Shown here: positions 29,951-32,978 of the stretch, piece after piece
Position numbering within the stretch: the first letter of the stretch is position 1
Layout: the number at the start of each line of letters is the position of its first letter
Assembly: GCF_001432305.1 (NCBI RefSeq)
Contig: NZ_KQ483358.1
Span: 1,853,972-1,886,949, forward strand
Source: Curvibacter sp. PAE-UM
GTDB taxonomy: Bacteria > Pseudomonadota > Gammaproteobacteria > Burkholderiales > Burkholderiaceae_C
DNA length: 32,978 nt
Reading direction: 5' to 3'
Notes under the pieces: generated by a model
Database searches by the model: none
Told to the model about the DNA's origin: nothing
Seen by the model: only the letters and a program-made list of their open reading frames with translations
Made by a program: the position numbers and the translations under genes

Positions 29951-30418
29951 ATGGCACTGGCACTGAATCATTTTTCGATCCGCACCACCGACATGGACGC
30001 CACGCGGGTTTTCTACGAGACGGTGCTGGGGCTGACCGTGGGCCCGCGCCCGCCGTTTCCCTTCCCCGGTATCTGGCTCTACAGCGGCGACACCGGCAGC
30101 TGGGCCAACGCGATGGTGCACGTGATCGGCATCGACAAGAACGACCCCGAGGGTCTCAAGCGCTACCTCGGCGACCGCGATGTCTCCTCCCTGCATGGTG
30201 GCGGCGCGGTGGACCATATTGCGCTGTTTGCCCAGGGGCTGGAGACCATGCTCACGCACCTGAAAAAACTTGGCATCGCGTGCCGCGAGCGCACCGTGCC
30301 GCAGATCGGCCTGCACCAGCTCTTCCTGGACGACCCCAGCGGTGTGGTGATCGAGCTCAACTACCCGGCGCAGGAAAAGACCGAGCTGGACGCCAAACAG
30401 GCGAAGGCTGCCGCCTGA
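29951..30418 (+). CDS. VOC-superfamily (glyoxalase-fold) protein
   Basis: A 155-residue single-domain vicinal-oxygen-chelate protein with two beta-alpha-beta-beta-beta units. Candidate metal ligands are His7 (LNHFSIRT), His89 (VDHIALF) and Glu135 (GVVIELNY), the standard positions. Members include glyoxalases, extradiol ring-cleaving dioxygenases, epimerases and binding proteins; this one is short for an extradiol dioxygenase, which usually has two modules. Its place between a TetR gene and a flavin monooxygenase suggests a step in breakdown of a ring compound. AAGGAG lies eight bases before the ATG. Its stop overlaps the next start by one base (TGATG), so the two are coupled. Confidence 0.88.
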   Translation: MALALNHFSIRTTDMDATRVFYETVLGLTVGPRPPFPFPGIWLYSGDTGSWANAMVHVIGIDKNDPEGLKRYLGDRDVSSLHGGGAVDHIALFAQGLETMLTHLKKLGIACRERTVPQIGLHQLFLDDPSGVVIELNYPAQEKTELDAKQAKAAA

Positions 30419-31626
30419 TGGCACGCATCCTCGTCGCCGGTGGTTCGCTGGGTGGCCTGCTGACGGCCAACATGCTGCATCGCGCCGGCCACGACGTGGT
30501 CTTGCTGGAGAAGGCGACCGGTTCGCTGGATGGCCGCGGCGCCGGCATCGTGACGCACCGCCCGCTGGTGACGGCGCTGGCGCGCTGCGGCATCACGTCG
30601 GACGCGCCGCTGGGCGTGGCGATCAACCGCCGGGTCATCCTGGACCGCGAGGGCAACACCGCGGACCAGGCCCATATCCCGCAGGTGCTGACCTCCTGGA
30701 GTCGCCTGTACGCCATCCTGCTGGCGGTGTTTCCGGCCGAGCGCTATGTGCAGGGCGCGGCCGTGAGCCAGGTCCGCCAGAACGGCGACGGCGTCAGTGT
30801 GCAGTGCGAGGACGGCCGCCGCTTCGAGGCCGAGCTGCTGGTGGCGTCCGACGGCATCCGCTCGGCGGTGCGCAGCGCGCTGGCGCCCGAGGTGAAGATC
30901 CAGTACGCCGGCTACGTGGCCTGGCGTGGCGTGTGTGATGAGTCCGTGCTGTCCCGGCGCACGCTGGAGACGGTGTTCGAGACCTTCGGTTTCGGCCTGC
31001 CGCCTGATGAGCAGATCATCGGCTACCCGGTGGCCGGCGCCGGCAACTCGGTGGCGCGCGGCCAGCGTCGTTACAACTTTGTCTGGTACCGCCCGGCCGC
31101 TGACAACGGCGCGCTCCAGGCCCTGATGACCGACGCCGATGGCCAGTACCACCCGCTGGGCCTGCCGCCGCACAAGGTGGACTGGCGCAACGTGGCCGCG
31201 GTGCGGCAGGCGGCGCGCGAGAAGCTGGCGCCGCAATTCGCCGAGATCCTGGAGAAGACGGCGTTGCCCTTCCTGCAGCCGATCTACGACCTGAGCAGCG
31301 AGCGCATCGCCTTCGACCGCATCGCGCTCATGGGTGACGCCGCTTTCGTGGCCCGCCCGCACATCGGCATGGGCGTGACCAAGGCGGCCGAGGACGCCAT
31401 GGCCATGGCCGACAGCATCGCCGCGCACGGCGCCACCCCGCAGGCGCTGCGGGCCTTCGAGCAGCTGCGCCGGCCAGCCGGCCAGGCCGCGGTGCAACGC
31501 GCCCGGCGCCTGGGGGCCTACATGCAGTCGCACGCCCTGCCGGGTGCCACCGCCGATTCGATCGAACGCGACGCGCGCGAGGTGATGATGGAAACCGCCA
31601 TCGACCTCTCGCCCGTCCCCGCATGA
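30418..31626 (+). CDS. FAD-dependent aromatic monooxygenase, 2,6-dihydroxypyridine 3-hydroxylase-like
   Basis: A 402-residue class A flavoprotein monooxygenase. The N-terminal Rossmann motif is GGSLGGLLTANML at 8-20, followed by the DG motif VASDGIRSAVR at 142-152 and the GD motif IALMGDAAFVARPH at 302-315. The segment YAGYVAWRGV (163-172) and the PH after the GD motif recall 2,6-dihydroxypyridine 3-hydroxylase of nicotine degradation rather than p-hydroxybenzoate hydroxylase; this is from memory of the family. It would use NAD(P)H and O2 to hydroxylate an electron-rich ring. Start taken at 30418 from the TGATG overlap with the VOC gene; the frame is open back to 30280, but that part overlaps the VOC gene. 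With the molybdenum hydroxylase it suggests two successive ring hydroxylations. Confidence 0.9.
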   Translation: MARILVAGGSLGGLLTANMLHRAGHDVVLLEKATGSLDGRGAGIVTHRPLVTALARCGITSDAPLGVAINRRVILDREGNTADQAHIPQVLTSWSRLYAILLAVFPAERYVQGAAVSQVRQNGDGVSVQCEDGRRFEAELLVASDGIRSAVRSALAPEVKIQYAGYVAWRGVCDESVLSRRTLETVFETFGFGLPPDEQIIGYPVAGAGNSVARGQRRYNFVWYRPAADNGALQALMTDADGQYHPLGLPPHKVDWRNVAAVRQAAREKLAPQFAEILEKTALPFLQPIYDLSSERIAFDRIALMGDAAFVARPHIGMGVTKAAEDAMAMADSIAAHGATPQALRAFEQLRRPAGQAAVQRARRLGAYMQSHALPGATADSIERDAREVMMETAIDLSPVPA

Positions 31627-31696
31627 CAACGCGAACCTGGAACGAACCAGGCACCTTGTGACCCTTCCATTCAACTGAAAACAACCGGAGACAAAC

Positions 31697-32944
31697 ATGA
31701 CTGAGAAGCTAGCCCCCAGGAATCCAGGTCGTCGTTCCCTCATCGTCGGAGGCGCAGCCGTTGCCGTGGCTCCGGCCTGGATGGGTGTGGCGCGTGCGCA
31801 ATCCACGCCGATCAAGATCGGTTTTCCGGTGCCCCTGACCGGTGCCTTCTCCGCCGAGGCGCAGGACCAGGTGCGCGCGGCCGAGATCGCCATCAAGGAC
31901 TTCAACGACGCCGGCGGCTACAAGGGCCGCAAGGCCGAGCTGCTGGTGCGCGACGACAAGCTCAACCCGGGCGAGGCTGCCACCCGCACGCTGGAGCTGA
32001 TCGAGAAGGACAAGGTGGACTTCGTGGTGGGCTCGCTGTCGGCGGCCACCCAGCTCTCCATCAACGCGGTCTGCCGCGACCGCAAGGTGCTGTTCAACTC
32101 CATCAGCCAGTCTGATGCCATCAACGAGGCCAAGGACTGGAGCCTGTACACCTTCCACGAGGCGCTCAACCCGCACCTCACCGCCGGCGCCGTGGCGCGC
32201 TACGCGTTTCCGAAGTTCGGCAAGAAGGTGGTCTACCTGACGGCCGACTACGCCTACGGCCACGAGATGGTGCGCGGCTTCCAGCGCGCCGGGCAGTCCC
32301 TGGGCGTGCAGACCCTGGCCGACATCCGCCACCCGATCGGCGCGGCCGACTACTCGGCCTTCCTGCCGCGCATCCAGTCGCTCAAGCCCGACATCCTGGT
32401 GCTGTGCAACTTCGGCCGCGACCTGGTGAACTCCGCCAAGCAGGCCACCGACTTCGGCATCAAGGCCAACACCAAGATCATCGCCCCGGTGCTGCTGTAC
32501 ACGGCGCGCCAGGCCGGCGGCGCCGACGCCTTCGAGGGCGTGCTGGGCGGCACCTCCTACTACTGGGGCATGGAAGACAAGATCCCGGCGGCCAAGGCCT
32601 TCAACGACAAGTTCCGCAAGGCCCATGGCGGCGCCGTACCCTCGGACTACGGCGCGCTGGGTTATGCCGGCGTGCGCAGCGTGCTGCAGGCCGTGCTCAA
32701 CGCCAACTCGACCGAGTCCATGAAGGTCAGCATCGCGCTGCGCCAGCTGCGCTACAACTGGTACAAGGGCGAGCAGTTCTACCGCAAGTGCGACCACCAG
32801 TCGGTGCAGTCGGTGGTGATCGTCGAGTCGAAGTCGAAAAACATGAAGGACAAGTACGACGTCTTCAATGTGCTGTCGATCGAGAACGCCGACGAGAAGA
32901 ACCTGCGCAGCTGCGACGAACTGGGTCACAAGGTCTCGACCTGA
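31697..32944 (+). CDS. Branched-chain amino acid-type ABC transporter substrate-binding protein
   Basis: A 415-residue periplasmic receptor of the LivJ/LivK type (Peripla_BP_6). The signal has a twin-arginine character: GRRSLIVGG at 11-19, then a hydrophobic stretch and ARA-Q cleavage near residue 34, so Tat export is likely. The mature protein starts IKIGFPVPLTGAFSAEAQDQVRAAE and shows two lobes, with VDFVVGSLSAATQLSINAVC near 108-127 and VVYLTADYAYGHEMVRGF near 170-187. Such receptors near catabolic genes often bind aromatic or heterocyclic acids, not amino acids. The transporter's permease and ATPase genes would lie beyond the window end. GGAG lies six bases before the ATG. It starts 70 bp after the monooxygenase gene, probably in the same unit. 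Confidence 0.93.
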   Translation: MTEKLAPRNPGRRSLIVGGAAVAVAPAWMGVARAQSTPIKIGFPVPLTGAFSAEAQDQVRAAEIAIKDFNDAGGYKGRKAELLVRDDKLNPGEAATRTLELIEKDKVDFVVGSLSAATQLSINAVCRDRKVLFNSISQSDAINEAKDWSLYTFHEALNPHLTAGAVARYAFPKFGKKVVYLTADYAYGHEMVRGFQRAGQSLGVQTLADIRHPIGAADYSAFLPRIQSLKPDILVLCNFGRDLVNSAKQATDFGIKANTKIIAPVLLYTARQAGGADAFEGVLGGTSYYWGMEDKIPAAKAFNDKFRKAHGGAVPSDYGALGYAGVRSVLQAVLNANSTESMKVSIALRQLRYNWYKGEQFYRKCDHQSVQSVVIVESKSKNMKDKYDVFNVLSIENADEKNLRSCDELGHKVST

Positions 32945-32965
32945 TCCACGGCGCTTCGTCCCCCT

Positions 32966-32978
32966 CCCCCCCCCCCCC
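32966..32978. other. Terminal run of 13 C
   Basis: The sequence ends CCCCCT followed by 13 C. A homopolymer exactly at the end, just after a stop codon, looks like an assembly or contig-edge artefact rather than a biological feature. Confidence 0.7.

Noticed and set aside
30280-30417. Upstream extension of the flavin monooxygenase
   Set aside because: It would overlap the VOC gene by 139 bp and add an Arg/Pro-rich tail before the Rossmann motif; the TGATG start at 30418 fits the family.
1-32978. tRNA/rRNA genes, CRISPR arrays, transposases, integrases
   Set aside because: No cloverleaf, rRNA signature, spaced short repeats or recombinase motifs were found on reading through both strands.

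Overview
The window is chromosomal DNA of a high-GC betaproteobacterium, most likely Comamonadaceae (Burkholderiales). This rests on GC near 70% in most genes, a Bug/TctC-type solute receptor, a mutL/miaA neighbourhood, a family III CoA-transferase next to an HMG-CoA-lyase-like protein, and a CoxG-type gene heading a molybdenum hydroxylase operon. These are judgements from protein motifs; no database was searched.

Layout. (1) 1-6490: the end of an EamA transporter, an AraC-HTH/O6-alkylguanine methyltransferase fusion and an Old Yellow Enzyme on the + strand. Then, on the - strand, a two-gene operon of unknown function, a secreted phytase-like esterase and an MltC-like lytic transglycosylase lipoprotein. 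(2) 6492-10730: a small acyl-CoA/carboxylate unit (orphan TctC receptor, HMG-CoA-lyase-like enzyme, CaiB/BaiF CoA-transferase) read away from a LysR regulator. A perfect 9-bp palindrome lies between the CoA-transferase and the regulator. (3) 10727-20484: miaA and mutL, neighbours in many proteobacteria, are here about 6.9 kb apart. Between them lie an MFS exporter, an AT-rich orphan gene, an alpha/beta-hydrolase lipoprotein, a second lipoprotein, a rhodanese and a LamG-Kelch protein. The interval also holds a second copy of the 3' end of mutL (about 90% identical over 195 bp) and a small duplicated piece of the hydrolase gene, so it records insertion or recombination events at the mutL-hydrolase junction.

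(4) 20669-24420: the most interesting locus. Two genes overlap by ATGA and have visibly lower GC (55% in one line counted) than their surroundings (70% in one line counted). The first encodes a SIR2-type NAD-binding/NADase domain with a helical tail. The second encodes a 744-residue, probably all-helical protein that I cannot assign to a characterised family. Together they look like a two-protein version of the single-chain SIR2 anti-phage proteins (DSR type). (5) 24568-32944: a divergent catabolic region. On the - strand are coxG, FAD, 2Fe-2S and molybdopterin subunits of a xanthine-dehydrogenase-family hydroxylase. On the + strand are a TetR regulator, a VOC protein, a flavin monooxygenase resembling 2,6-dihydroxypyridine 3-hydroxylase, and a Tat-exported ABC receptor. 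The molybdenum subunit lacks the Cys loop of true CO dehydrogenase. I therefore infer hydroxylation of an organic, perhaps N-heteroaromatic, substrate rather than CO oxidation.

No tRNA, rRNA, CRISPR array, transposase or integrase was seen. The sequence ends in a run of 13 C residues, which looks like a contig edge.
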